Shown here one piece after another: positions 1 to 5,786 of a DNA stretch of 11,444 nt (position 1 is its first letter; each line of letters begins with the position of its first letter). This DNA comes from an uncultured Fretibacterium sp. (GTDB taxonomy: Bacteria > Synergistota > Synergistia > Synergistales > Aminobacteriaceae): the NCBI GenBank assembly GCA_905373185.1, contig CAJPSE010000036.1, positions 1 to 11,444 of the forward strand, given 5' to 3'. The translations under genes and the position numbers were made by a program. Under the pieces are notes generated by a model. The model made no database searches. It was not told where the DNA came from and worked only from the letters and a program-made list of their open reading frames with translations.

Positions 1-194
1 ACCACCGGCGCATCCTGCCCCTGGGCGCGCTGGTTGGCGCGGTAGATGCAGCGCAGCAGGCTGGACTTCCCGCTACCGTTGGGGCCGATGACGCCCACGA
101 ACTCGCCCTCCTCCACCGTGAGTGAGACGCCCTGGACGATGGGGCGGCCCTCCGCTCCCCAGCGAAGGGACTCGACCTCGAGCGTTGCGCTCAT
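1..194 (-). CDS. FecE/BtuD-type ABC transporter ATP-binding protein, partial (N-terminal end only)
   Basis: This is the N-terminal part of the cytoplasmic ATPase of an iron-siderophore, heme or cobalamin class importer. The ATG at 194 overlaps the permease stop by four bases (ATGA), so the two are translationally coupled. Residues 1-52 read as a normal ABC ATPase: a first beta strand with a stacking aromatic (Trp12), then the P-loop GPNGSGKS at residues 37-44, followed by LLRCIYR. From residue 53 the protein reads RANQRAQGQDAPV, which is not like the family, because bases 1-40 are an exact inverted copy of 333-372 in the permease gene. The real gene should run on to about 250-270 residues with Q-loop, signature and Walker B motifs, all absent here. 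The family call is safe; the codons left of about position 41 should not be trusted. The exact substrate cannot be told from this fragment. Confidence 0.85.
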   Translation of the reverse strand, partial: MSATLEVESLRWGAEGRPIVQGVSLTVEEGEFVGVIGPNGSGKSSLLRCIYRANQRAQGQDAPV

Positions 195-1255
195 GACCGC
201 CCCTGCCTCCCGCTCCGCCTGAGGAGCCAGATGAAGAACGGCGCGCCGACGAAGCCCGTCACGACGCCGAGGGGGAGCTCGCGGGGCGCCAGAACCGCAC
301 GGGAGAAGGCGTCCGCCAGGATGAGGAAGATGGCGCCAACCAGCGCGCCCAGGGGCAGGATGCGCCGGTGGTCGGCGCCGACGGTCATGCGCATGACGTG
401 CGGTACCACGAGCCCGACGAAGCCGATGGAGCCGCTGACGGCCACCAGCGTCCCCGTCAGGAGCGATGTGAGCGCGAACAGGAAACGCCTGGAGCGCCGG
501 ACATCCACGCCCAGCGCCGCCGCACTTTCGTCCCCCAGCATCAGTGCGTTGAGGGACCGTCCCTGGAGGACGAGGAGTGCGAGGCAGGCCGCGGTGACAG
601 CGAGGGGGACGGGAAGCCGGTCCCATCGCGCGCCACCCAGGCCGCCCAGCATCCAGAACATCGCGCTCTCCGCCCCGCTCCGCTGGTTGAGGTAGACCAT
701 GAAGTTCGTGAGGGCCGTGAACGCGTAGCTGACGGCGAGTCCCGACAGGATCATGCGCATGGGCGTGAGGCCCTCCCCCTGCGCGGCGATGATGAGGACG
801 AGCCCGAAGGCCAGGAGGGAGCCGAGGAAGGCCATGATGAAGACGGTGGAGAGGCCGGTGCAGCTGCTTCCCAGGACCTTCCCCAGGAGCAGGATGGCCG
901 CCACAGCGCCCGCGCAGCCGCCGGAGGAGATGCCGAGCAGGTAGGGGTCCGCCAGGGAGTTGCGCACCAGCGACTGGATGGCCGCGCCGGCCATCATCAG
1001 TCCGGCCCCGACGATGGCCCCCAGGATCACGCGGGGGAGCCGGAGCTGCCAGACGATGCCGACCTCGTTTTGCGGCCAGTCTTGCGCCACGGCCCGCCAG
1101 TCGGGGAAGACCCGATGCAGAACGATGCCCCAGACTCTCCCGAAGGGGATGGGCACCGGGCCGATGGAGACGCCGAAGGTCATCGTCAGGAGCAGGAGGG
1201 CGAGGAGGACGAGCGCCGGAGCGCCCGTCCTCCTGAAGGGGGAGAGAGGCCTCAT
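191..1255 (-). CDS. FecCD-family permease of an iron-siderophore/heme/cobalamin ABC importer
   Basis: This is the inner-membrane permease, normally a homodimer, that takes substrate from the periplasmic binding protein encoded just upstream. The protein is 354 residues, within the usual 330-360. It is hydrophobic throughout, with about ten predicted helices. Family marks are LRLPR at 71-75, the AGAAIQSLVRNSLADPYLLG stretch at 89-108, and the cytoplasmic coupling segment LGDESAAALGV at 240-250 that docks on the ATPase. A longer reading to an ATG at 1330 is open, but it would overlap the binding-protein gene by 47 bases and add a Ser/Pro/Arg-rich tail read from that gene. I therefore chose the ATG at 1255, although its ribosome binding site is weak. 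It follows the binding-protein stop by 28 bases that contain a hairpin, and overlaps the ATPase start by four bases. Substrate is unknown: siderophore, heme and B12 permeases look alike at this level. Confidence 0.93.
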   Translation of the reverse strand: MRPLSPFRRTGAPALVLLALLLLTMTFGVSIGPVPIPFGRVWGIVLHRVFPDWRAVAQDWPQNEVGIVWQLRLPRVILGAIVGAGLMMAGAAIQSLVRNSLADPYLLGISSGGCAGAVAAILLLGKVLGSSCTGLSTVFIMAFLGSLLAFGLVLIIAAQGEGLTPMRMILSGLAVSYAFTALTNFMVYLNQRSGAESAMFWMLGGLGGARWDRLPVPLAVTAACLALLVLQGRSLNALMLGDESAAALGVDVRRSRRFLFALTSLLTGTLVAVSGSIGFVGLVVPHVMRMTVGADHRRILPLGALVGAIFLILADAFSRAVLAPRELPLGVVTGFVGAPFFIWLLRRSGRQGRS

Positions 1256-1263
1256 GGGGGTTT

Positions 1264-1278
1264 CCGCCGATACGGCGG
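1264..1278 (-). promoter_or_regulatory. Intercistronic hairpin between binding-protein and permease genes
   Basis: CCGCCG and CGGCGG flank a three-base loop, giving a six-pair, all-G/C stem in the 28-base gap between the binding-protein stop and the permease start. There is no T-run after it, so it is not a classical terminator. Such a stem could protect the upstream message from 3' decay or slow permease translation, giving more binding protein than permease. The structure is seen; the role is inferred. Confidence 0.4.
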
Positions 1279-1283
1279 TGCGG

Positions 1284-2294
1284 CTAGAACCGGTCGGGGT
1301 AGAGCGCCCGGGCGATGGCCTCGAGGCCAAGGGCGGCCCGGGGGCCCGGATACGTCTCCTCGACCCTCATGACGATGACGCGGTCGTCCTGGATCGCCTT
1401 CACGCCCTGAAGGACGGGGTCCTCCATCAGGAGCTTCTTTCGCTCCGCGCCGTTGGCGTTTCCGCACTCCAGGATCAGGATGACGTCCGGGTTGCGCCCC
1501 ACGACGTCCTCCCAGGTGGCCTTGACGTAGCTGTCGTCGATGTCGTCAAAGACGTTGCGGGCCTTCGCCATCTTCATCAGAGCGCTTGGCATGGCCTGGC
1601 CGCCCACCGTGCGCGGGGGCTGGTCCGGCGCGTTCCACGTCTGATAGATGAAGACGCCGATCGGCTTCGCCGCATCCAGGCCCGCCAGCTTTGCCTCCAC
1701 GGCCGCGGCGCGCTCCTTCATGGAGGCGATGCGCTGCTCCGCGCGGTCCTGCACGTCGAAGATGACGCCCAGGTTCCTCAGGTCCGTGTAGGTGTCCTCG
1801 AGGCTCACCGGCGGCTTCTTCATGACGCGGATCAGGGACTCCGTGATGTTGTAGCACTTGACGCCGTGCTTCTCCAGCTCGTCCGGCGTGATGGCTCCGG
1901 CCGACGTGTCGCCCGGAACGCTCGTCCCGTACTGATAACCGGACAGGAAGAGGTCCGGCTTCTGCCCCAGCAGCACCTCGAGCGTGATGTAGCCCGGTGC
2001 GGCGACGGGGATCTTCTTGAGCCTCTCCTGGTGGTCCGGCGCGACCTGGCCGCCGTACTCCGGGAAGCCCGCATAGCCGGCGAGCTTGTCGTCCAGGTCG
2101 AGGGCGAACATCAGCTCGATGATGTTGCCGTCGCCATTGGTCACGACCCGCTCCGGCGCCTTATCAAACGTCACCTGCCGGTCCCCGTTGTCGATCGTGA
2201 CGGGGTATGCCGTCCGTGCGGCCTCCGCCGGGGACAGAGCCAGCAGGAGCGCGGCCGCCGCGCAGAGCACAAAAGCAAAGAACCTGTTTCTCAT
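1284..2294 (-). CDS. Periplasmic substrate-binding protein, FecB/BtuF type (ABC importer)
   Basis: This protein captures an iron chelate, heme or corrinoid in the periplasm and delivers it to the FecCD permease. It has 336 residues. The ATG at 2294 is preceded by GAGGAGGAAA at a good distance and opens a textbook signal peptide: MRNR, then a hydrophobic run, then AEA at 23-25 as the likely cleavage site. A start at 2342 would add 16 residues before this signal and has no such support. There is no lipobox cysteine next to the cleavage site, so the mature protein is probably soluble, which suits a diderm cell. Family marks are two lobes joined by a long helix (about 181-205), the lobe motif NIIELMFALDLDDKLAGY at 57-74, and WEDVVGRNPDVILI at 261-274. 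Glu60 and Glu262 sit where this family makes salt bridges to permease arginines. It is the first gene of the minus-strand operon. Ligand cannot be assigned. Confidence 0.92.
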   Translation of the reverse strand: MRNRFFAFVLCAAAALLLALSPAEAARTAYPVTIDNGDRQVTFDKAPERVVTNGDGNIIELMFALDLDDKLAGYAGFPEYGGQVAPDHQERLKKIPVAAPGYITLEVLLGQKPDLFLSGYQYGTSVPGDTSAGAITPDELEKHGVKCYNITESLIRVMKKPPVSLEDTYTDLRNLGVIFDVQDRAEQRIASMKERAAAVEAKLAGLDAAKPIGVFIYQTWNAPDQPPRTVGGQAMPSALMKMAKARNVFDDIDDSYVKATWEDVVGRNPDVILILECGNANGAERKKLLMEDPVLQGVKAIQDDRVIVMRVEETYPGPRAALGLEAIARALYPDRF

Positions 2295-2878
2295 CAAGAT
2301 TTCCTCCTCGATTCGCTGAGTAGAATGTAAACGACGAAACACAGATGTCGCGGGCCCTCCCCCCGCCCCCTTCCTAAAGGATAATGTCGATTCAATCCAT
2401 GAAGCCTCCTCAGTGGCCCAAAGCCACAGTTAAAAAGAGCACCCTGCAGGCGCCGTTTGCAAAAACAGCGTTAAACTTAGTCGCTAAGCCGCAAGCCATC
2501 ACCTGTGAGGTGCAAAGACAATTATACCGAAAGCAGGCATCCCCTCGTAGAGCTCCTGGCTCAAATTGACGATTTTCCACTTCTGCACTTCTGCTTCTGC
2601 ACTTCTGACTTGAAGTTCATGAGTTCCCCTCCTGCACCCGACATGAGGCTATGCACGATTTTCCGAAAACGGATGGAACAAAAGCGCACGAATACAGGCG
2701 AAGAACAAGAGGGCCACCGGAGAGAAGACGAACCGTTTCGGCTCGCCCCCTCGAGTTTCGGGCGGCCATGAAGAAAGTAAAACGGAATACTGCGAGACCC
2801 AACTGCATTCTATGCCTCGAAAAAGCACAACGTCATCAGCAAAAACGCAAAATAAAAAAAATTTTGATTGCTTCCCCC
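2295..2878. other. Gene-free divergent intergenic region with short hairpins and repeats
   Basis: No open frame here has a ribosome binding site plus protein-like composition. On the minus strand it is the likely leader of the importer operon. Visible structures are a G-rich tract on the minus strand (2354-2373), stems at 2413-2427 (GTGGC/GCCAC), 2476-2488 (CTTAG/CTAAG), 2500-2512 (CACCT/AGGTG) and 2729-2745, the palindrome CCTGCAGG at 2443-2450, and a 14-bp tandem repeat at 2580-2607. The sequence GATAATG at 2380-2386 matches half of a Fur box, but the other half is poor. I found no convincing sigma-70 promoter for the importer operon. The A/T-rich stretch 2841-2866 lies just upstream of the marR promoter and could act as an UP element. 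Confidence 0.55.
2580..2607. repeat. Tandem repeat, two copies of CTTCTGCACTTCTG
   Basis: Two perfect, directly adjacent copies of a 14-base unit, each made of CTTCTG, CA, CTTCTG. The region is non-coding. The same nested design (hexamer, short spacer, hexamer, all doubled) recurs with a different hexamer at 9569-9594. Confidence 0.85.
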
Positions 2879-2907
2879 TTGACACTCTCGGAGGATGGGA
2901 ATATCAT
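2879..2907 (+). promoter_or_regulatory. Sigma-70 promoter of the marR-ABC operon
   Basis: A perfect -35 TTGACA (2879-2884) is separated by 17 bases from TATCAT (2902-2907), five of six matches to the -10 consensus. A/T-rich sequence lies upstream. Transcription would begin near 2914, exactly where the 22-bp palindrome starts, so a repressor bound there would compete with polymerase. Confidence 0.75.
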
Positions 2908-2913
2908 GCGTAT

Positions 2914-2935
2914 ATATAACAGGTACCTGTTATAT
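2914..2935. promoter_or_regulatory. 22-bp perfect palindrome, likely MarR operator
   Basis: A perfect inverted repeat with core AACAGGTACCTGTT, extended by ATAT on each side, is centred between 2924 and 2925. It lies between the -10 box and the ribosome binding site of the MarR gene. MarR dimers usually bind palindromes of this size near their own promoter, so autorepression of marR and the two ABC genes is the simplest reading. I saw no second copy of the core in the window. Confidence 0.75.
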
Positions 2936-2952
2936 TTTGAGGGGGGATTGGG

Positions 2953-3684
2953 ATGGACGACGTTTGCAGGGATATCTACGAGAAGCTGTCCGCCGTGCAG
3001 TGGCTTTTGCGGCGGATGCAGATGCTTCGTCATACGGAGTACGGCCCCTTTTCGGATATTCATTACGGTCAGGGCCGTGTCCTCGCCTTTCTGAAGATCC
3101 AGCCGGAGGTCGCCACGAGGGACCTGGCGTACCTGCTGGGCATCCGACAGCAATCGCTCAACGAGCTCCTCAACCGCCTGGAACAGGGCGGCTACGTGGA
3201 GCGGAAGCCCTCCGACAAGGACCGGCGGGTCATGATCGTCCATTTGACGGACAAGGGAAAGGAGCTGCGGCAGCCCGAGAACGATTGGCGAAGCGTCTTC
3301 GGCTGTCTGACGGACGAGGAACTGTCCGCCCTGAGCCGTTACCTGGACCGTATCATCGATTCCCTGGAGGAACAGGCTGCGCTTCTATTCGAGGAGGACA
3401 TGTCCGTCTGGATGGAGCAGGCGCGTGGACGCATGGGGGACGAGGGGTTTGAGGAGGCCGTTCGCCGCAGCGGACTCGTGGGAGGAGGGCTCAAAATGTT
3501 TCGACGGAATCGCAGGGAAAACGGGGACCTCGGTTTCGGCTGCGACGTGCGCGGGCCGGCCTCAAAGGACCTGCCGGGCGCCGAACGTTTTGCACCGGAT
3601 TACGACGGCCCGCTGCCGGAGGGGAGGGGCCGGTTCCCATGGCAGCGGCGAGAAGAAAAGGAAGGCGACGATGCGAAGGCGTAG
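2953..3684 (+). CDS. MarR-family transcriptional regulator with long C-terminal extension
   Basis: This is a 243-residue winged-helix regulator; typical MarR proteins have 140-180. The ATG at 2953 follows GAGGGGGG at suitable spacing. The N-terminal dimerisation helices come first. The winged helix spans about 40-105, with the recognition region RDLAYLLGIRQQSLNELLNR at 56-75 and the wing motif DKDRR at 88-92. The second dimerisation helices run to about 165. The remaining 75-80 residues are Gly-, Arg- and acid-rich with no hydrophobic core, and look disordered. The gene sits directly behind a perfect palindrome at its own promoter and ahead of an ABC exporter pair, so it probably represses this operon until a ligand (toxic compound, peptide or metabolite) releases it. 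The family is clear; the ligand is unknown. The tail has composition like its surroundings and no visible frameshift. Confidence 0.9.
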   Translation: MDDVCRDIYEKLSAVQWLLRRMQMLRHTEYGPFSDIHYGQGRVLAFLKIQPEVATRDLAYLLGIRQQSLNELLNRLEQGGYVERKPSDKDRRVMIVHLTDKGKELRQPENDWRSVFGCLTDEELSALSRYLDRIIDSLEEQAALLFEEDMSVWMEQARGRMGDEGFEEAVRRSGLVGGGLKMFRRNRRENGDLGFGCDVRGPASKDLPGAERFAPDYDGPLPEGRGRFPWQRREEKEGDDAKA

Positions 3685-3708
3685 CGCGGGCCCTTCGGGG
3701 CGCTTTTC
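3683..3708 (+). terminator. Possible weak terminator or attenuator between marR and the ABC genes
   Basis: Just after the marR stop, GCCC-TTCG-GGGC forms a stable tetraloop hairpin that can be extended by AGC/GCT across a bulge, and TTTT follows. It could reduce read-through from marR into the ABC genes, which have no obvious promoter of their own. The bulge and short T-run make this uncertain. Confidence 0.35.
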
Positions 3709-3738
3709 CGGATTGTAAGAGTCAGAGGAGGGGCTTCC

Positions 3739-4464
3739 ATGCAGACCATCTTATCGGTTCGAGGACTGTCCAAGAGCTACGAGGAGTTCCAGTTGCAGGA
3801 CGTCGACCTGACGCTGGAGGGGGGGATGATCCTTGGCCTCATCGGAGAGAACGGTGCGGGCAAGACCACCACGATTCGGGCCATTCTGGACCTCATCGCC
3901 GTCGACCGCGGCGAGGTCGAGATCTTCGGCATGAGCTATCGCCGTCAAGGGAAGGACATCAGGGAGCGGATCGGCGTCGTGCTGGACGACAGCTTTTTAT
4001 CGGGCGAGCTGACCGCGCTCGACCTCGGCAAAATCGCGAAAAACATCTATCGGCGATGGGACGAGCCCTGTTTTTTCCGGATGCTGCAATCCCTGCAGCT
4101 GCCCCCGGACAAGAGGATCAAAAAATACTCCAGTGGGATGAAGGCGAAGCTGAAAATGGCGGCCGCACTGCCCCACCGGCCCGACCTCCTGGTTCTGGAC
4201 GAGCCCACGGCCGGACTGGACCCGGTGGCGCGGAACGAGATCCTGGGTATTCTGAGGACGTTCGCGGAGGACCCGGGGCACGCCGTCCTTGTTTCCAGCC
4301 ACATCACCTCGGACCTGGAGCGCATCGCCGACCGAATCGTCTTCATACATCAGGGAAGGACAGTCCTTTCGAACTCAACACGCGGCCTGATAGAGGACAG
4401 CAGTCTGGAGGAGCTGATGCTTCGGTATGGGAAGAGCCGGCAGAGAGGGGGCGTCGTAGCATGA
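3739..4464 (+). CDS. ABC transporter ATP-binding protein, YtrB/EcsA/BcrA-like
   Basis: This is a 241-residue cytoplasmic ATPase that would energise the membrane protein encoded next. AGAGGAGGGG precedes the ATG at 3739. Motifs in order: Walker A GENGAGKT at 36-43, a Q-loop region IGVVLDDSFL where the usual Gln is replaced (common in this subfamily), the NIYRRWDEPCFF stretch at 102-113 typical of YtrB-like proteins, the signature YSSGMKAKL at 130-138, Walker B plus D-loop LLVLDEPTAGLDP at 150-162, and the switch His188 in SSHI. All catalytic elements are intact. It overlaps the permease start by four bases (ATGA). With a MarR gene upstream, export of a peptide, antibiotic or lipid is likelier than import, since no binding protein is encoded here. 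Substrate unknown. Confidence 0.93.
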   Translation: MQTILSVRGLSKSYEEFQLQDVDLTLEGGMILGLIGENGAGKTTTIRAILDLIAVDRGEVEIFGMSYRRQGKDIRERIGVVLDDSFLSGELTALDLGKIAKNIYRRWDEPCFFRMLQSLQLPPDKRIKKYSSGMKAKLKMAAALPHRPDLLVLDEPTAGLDPVARNEILGILRTFAEDPGHAVLVSSHITSDLERIADRIVFIHQGRTVLSNSTRGLIEDSSLEELMLRYGKSRQRGGVVA

Positions 4465-5120
4465 GAGCCGTCAAGGGCCTTGTCATAAAGGATCTGCTGC
4501 AGCTGAGGGACTTCAGGTACCCGCTGCTGTTCTGGACGGTCGTCCTCGCCGGCGCCTCCTCCGCCTGGGACAAGCTGCAGTTCCTGCCGCTCCTGATGGC
4601 GTTCGGCTTCGGCATGGTGGTCCTGTTCTCCTTCACCTTCGACGAGATGAGCGGCGCCGAGCGGTACATCGCCTGCCTGCCTGTCAGTCGGAGGGAAATT
4701 GTCCTGTCTAAATACGTCCTGGCGCTCGCCAGCAGTGCGGTCGGCTCTGTGGCGGGAGTGCTCCTCGGCCTGGCGCTGCAGTGGTTCAAGCACGGCACGA
4801 TAACCCATATCGACAGATGGCTTGGCCTGATTCTGGTGGGAGTGTTCCTGATGGCCGTCATGAACGCGCTCCAGATCCCCTGCATCTACAAGGGCGGCGC
4901 GACTCGGGGACGCATCCTGGTCTTCGTCCTGCTCGCAGGCGCCGTCCTGGTCGGGTGGGGGCTCCAGTACCTTGCCTCCGCGCTGGGGTTGGACCTGATG
5001 AAGTCCCTGGAGGCTATGTTCAACCGCCACTGGTTCTTAATGTTCCTCGTCCTGACGGCGCTCCTCTACGGGGTCTCTTTCCGGATAGCCTGTCGGATTT
5101 ACGGGAGGAAGGACATCTGA
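4461..5120 (+). CDS. ABC-2 type transporter permease (six-helix)
   Basis: This is a 219-residue integral membrane protein paired with the ATPase just upstream; its ATG shares four bases with that gene's stop. About six hydrophobic segments are visible, near 20-34, 40-60, 86-108, 120-142, 151-173 and 190-212. The cytoplasmic loop FDEMSGAERYIACLPVSRRE at 60-79 followed by IVLSKY is the hallmark of the ABC2_membrane_5-like family found beside YtrB-type ATPases. The protein is full length for that family and ends with a basic tail. It completes the operon and is followed by a strong hairpin. Export of a toxic or cell-envelope compound is the usual role, but the substrate is not visible in the sequence. 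Confidence 0.87.
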   Translation: MRAVKGLVIKDLLQLRDFRYPLLFWTVVLAGASSAWDKLQFLPLLMAFGFGMVVLFSFTFDEMSGAERYIACLPVSRREIVLSKYVLALASSAVGSVAGVLLGLALQWFKHGTITHIDRWLGLILVGVFLMAVMNALQIPCIYKGGATRGRILVFVLLAGAVLVGWGLQYLASALGLDLMKSLEAMFNRHWFLMFLVLTALLYGVSFRIACRIYGRKDI

Positions 5121-5125
5121 ATCCG

Positions 5126-5146
5126 CCGGGGCTCCGCATGCCCCGG
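5126..5146 (+). terminator. Hairpin after the ABC operon, probable terminator without strong T-run
   Basis: CCGGGGC and GCCCCGG form a perfect seven-pair stem with a seven-base loop, starting five bases after the permease stop. What follows (GTATCATCCTTT) is only mildly T-rich. It would end or stabilise the marR operon transcript ahead of the tRNA promoter. Confidence 0.5.
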
Positions 5147-5176
5147 GTATCATCCTTTGGGAGGACCGTTTCCCCT

Positions 5177-5204
5177 TCCACAAACGGTGTGTTGCGTGTA
5201 TAAT
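5177..5204 (+). promoter_or_regulatory. Promoter of tRNA-Ser
   Basis: A perfect -10 TATAAT (5199-5204) has TCCACA (5177-5182, four of six matches to -35) 16 bases upstream. Transcription would start about ten bases before the tRNA. The -35 region lies in a separate inverted repeat, ACCGTTT (5165-5171) and AAACGGT (5182-5188). Confidence 0.6.
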
Positions 5205-5221
5205 GAATCTCGCGTTTTTGC

Positions 5222-5309
5222 GGAGACGTGGCCGAGTGGTCGAAGGCGGGCGCTTGGAGAGCGTCTGAGCAGCAATGCTCCTAGAGTTCGAATCTCTACG
5301 TCTCCGCCA
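5222..5309 (+). tRNA. tRNA-Ser, anticodon GGA
   Basis: A full cloverleaf of 88 bases including an encoded CCA. The acceptor stem GGAGACG pairs with CGTCTCC and the discriminator is G. The D arm reads GCC-GAGTGGTCGAA-GGC. The anticodon stem GGCGC/GCGTC holds the loop TTGGAGA, giving anticodon GGA, which reads UCC and UCU. The long variable arm GAGCA-GCAA-TGCTC marks class II, as expected for serine. The T arm is TAGAG-TTCGAAT-CTCTA. T-runs directly after the CCA probably end the transcript. Confidence 0.97.
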
Positions 5310-5319
5310 TTTTTGTTTT

Positions 5320-5625
5320 TCAAGCAATTTTTTGTGGCCTTCGGTCAGCATAGATCTCCGCCCCTTCGTCAAGAATGATCGGAACGAGGAAACCGTTGTC
5401 CTCCACCCGGATTACGTCAACCGGCTTTTCGCCAAGCTCTTCGGCCCACAGAAGACGATCCCAGAAGGCATGATAGTCCTTCGAGGACAACCCCTCCACA
5501 GCGAGGTCGATATCCTTGGCCTCACCTTCCGGTCCTGTCAGACAGGAGCCGAAGAGCAATACACGAGCGGCGTCATATTCCTCGGCAACGGAACGGATGA
5601 AGGCCAGGCTTGTATCGTCCAGCAT
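5320..5625 (-). CDS. Minimal nucleotidyltransferase (MNT-like domain) protein, orphan
   Basis: A 101-residue protein of the minimal nucleotidyltransferase fold. The diagnostic pattern is visible: LFGSCLTG followed by DIDLAVEG, giving the GS motif and the Asp-x-Asp metal pair, with a third acidic residue plausible in PVDVIRVED. The ATG at 5625 has GGGAGGTGA six bases ahead; a GTG at 5634 would lie inside that ribosome binding site. Proteins like this usually pair with a HEPN protein, either as an antitoxin that AMPylates the HEPN toxin or as a unit of unknown role. No HEPN gene is next to it: one side is the convergent tRNA-Ser, whose CCA ends 11 bases from this stop, and the other side is the divergent promoter of the PucR operon. 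It may be a solitary enzyme or a leftover of a toxin-antitoxin pair integrated at the tRNA. Confidence 0.8.
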   Translation of the reverse strand: MLDDTSLAFIRSVAEEYDAARVLLFGSCLTGPEGEAKDIDLAVEGLSSKDYHAFWDRLLWAEELGEKPVDVIRVEDNGFLVPIILDEGAEIYADRRPQKIA

Positions 5626-5658
5626 CGTGCTCACCTCCCGATGTCATTCTCCGGTTAA

Positions 5659-5667
5659 TGCTATAAT
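5659..5667 (+). promoter_or_regulatory. Extended -10 promoter of the small ORF and PucR-type regulator
   Basis: TGCTATAAT is a perfect extended -10 element; no good -35 is visible, which such promoters can do without. Transcription would start near 5674, leaving only about 15 bases before the 31-codon ORF. The reverse strand here reads TATTAT and may also serve the divergent nucleotidyltransferase gene. Confidence 0.55.
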
Positions 5668-5690
5668 ACCCCGAAATAAGGAGCAGGGAG

Positions 5691-5786
5691 ATGGTCTTGA
5701 CGGAAATGGTGGTCCGAGATGCAAAAGCCCGTGAGGAAGGATTTAGGTCACTTTTGCAGGAGGGCGGTGCCCCTGAGCCCTCATGA
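5691..5786 (+). CDS. Small ORF of 31 codons, translationally coupled to the PucR-type regulator
   Basis: I do not recognise this peptide. It begins MVLTEMVVRDAKARE and is charged, helix-friendly and without a signal or membrane segment. The support is positional: AAGGAG lies seven bases before the ATG, an extended -10 promoter lies just upstream, and the stop overlaps the next ATG in an ATGA. The regulator itself has no ribosome binding site, and its frame is closed by a stop only seven bases before its ATG, so ribosomes finishing this ORF probably supply its translation. It may be a true small protein or only a leader that sets regulator output. No relation to a known leader peptide or antitoxin could be seen. 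Confidence 0.5.
   Translation: MVLTEMVVRDAKAREEGFRSLLQEGGAPEPS

Noticed and set aside
191..1330. Longer permease start at 1330
   Set aside because: It would add a low-complexity tail read from the binding-protein gene and overlap it by 47 bases; family length and first helix fit the 1255 start.
960..2330. Plus-strand open frame of 456 codons across the permease and binding-protein genes
   Set aside because: It runs antisense through two well recognised importer genes and shows no domain or ribosome binding site.
2376..2512. Cobalamin riboswitch before the importer operon
   Set aside because: Only short words match; the core GGGAA segment and the terminal B12 box are missing, and spacing is wrong.
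2500..2620. CRISPR array
   Set aside because: The repeats are short, directly adjacent and without spacers, and there are no cas genes.
5626..5634. GTG at 5634 as start of the nucleotidyltransferase
   Set aside because: The GTG is part of the GGGAGGTGA ribosome binding site that properly serves the ATG at 5625.
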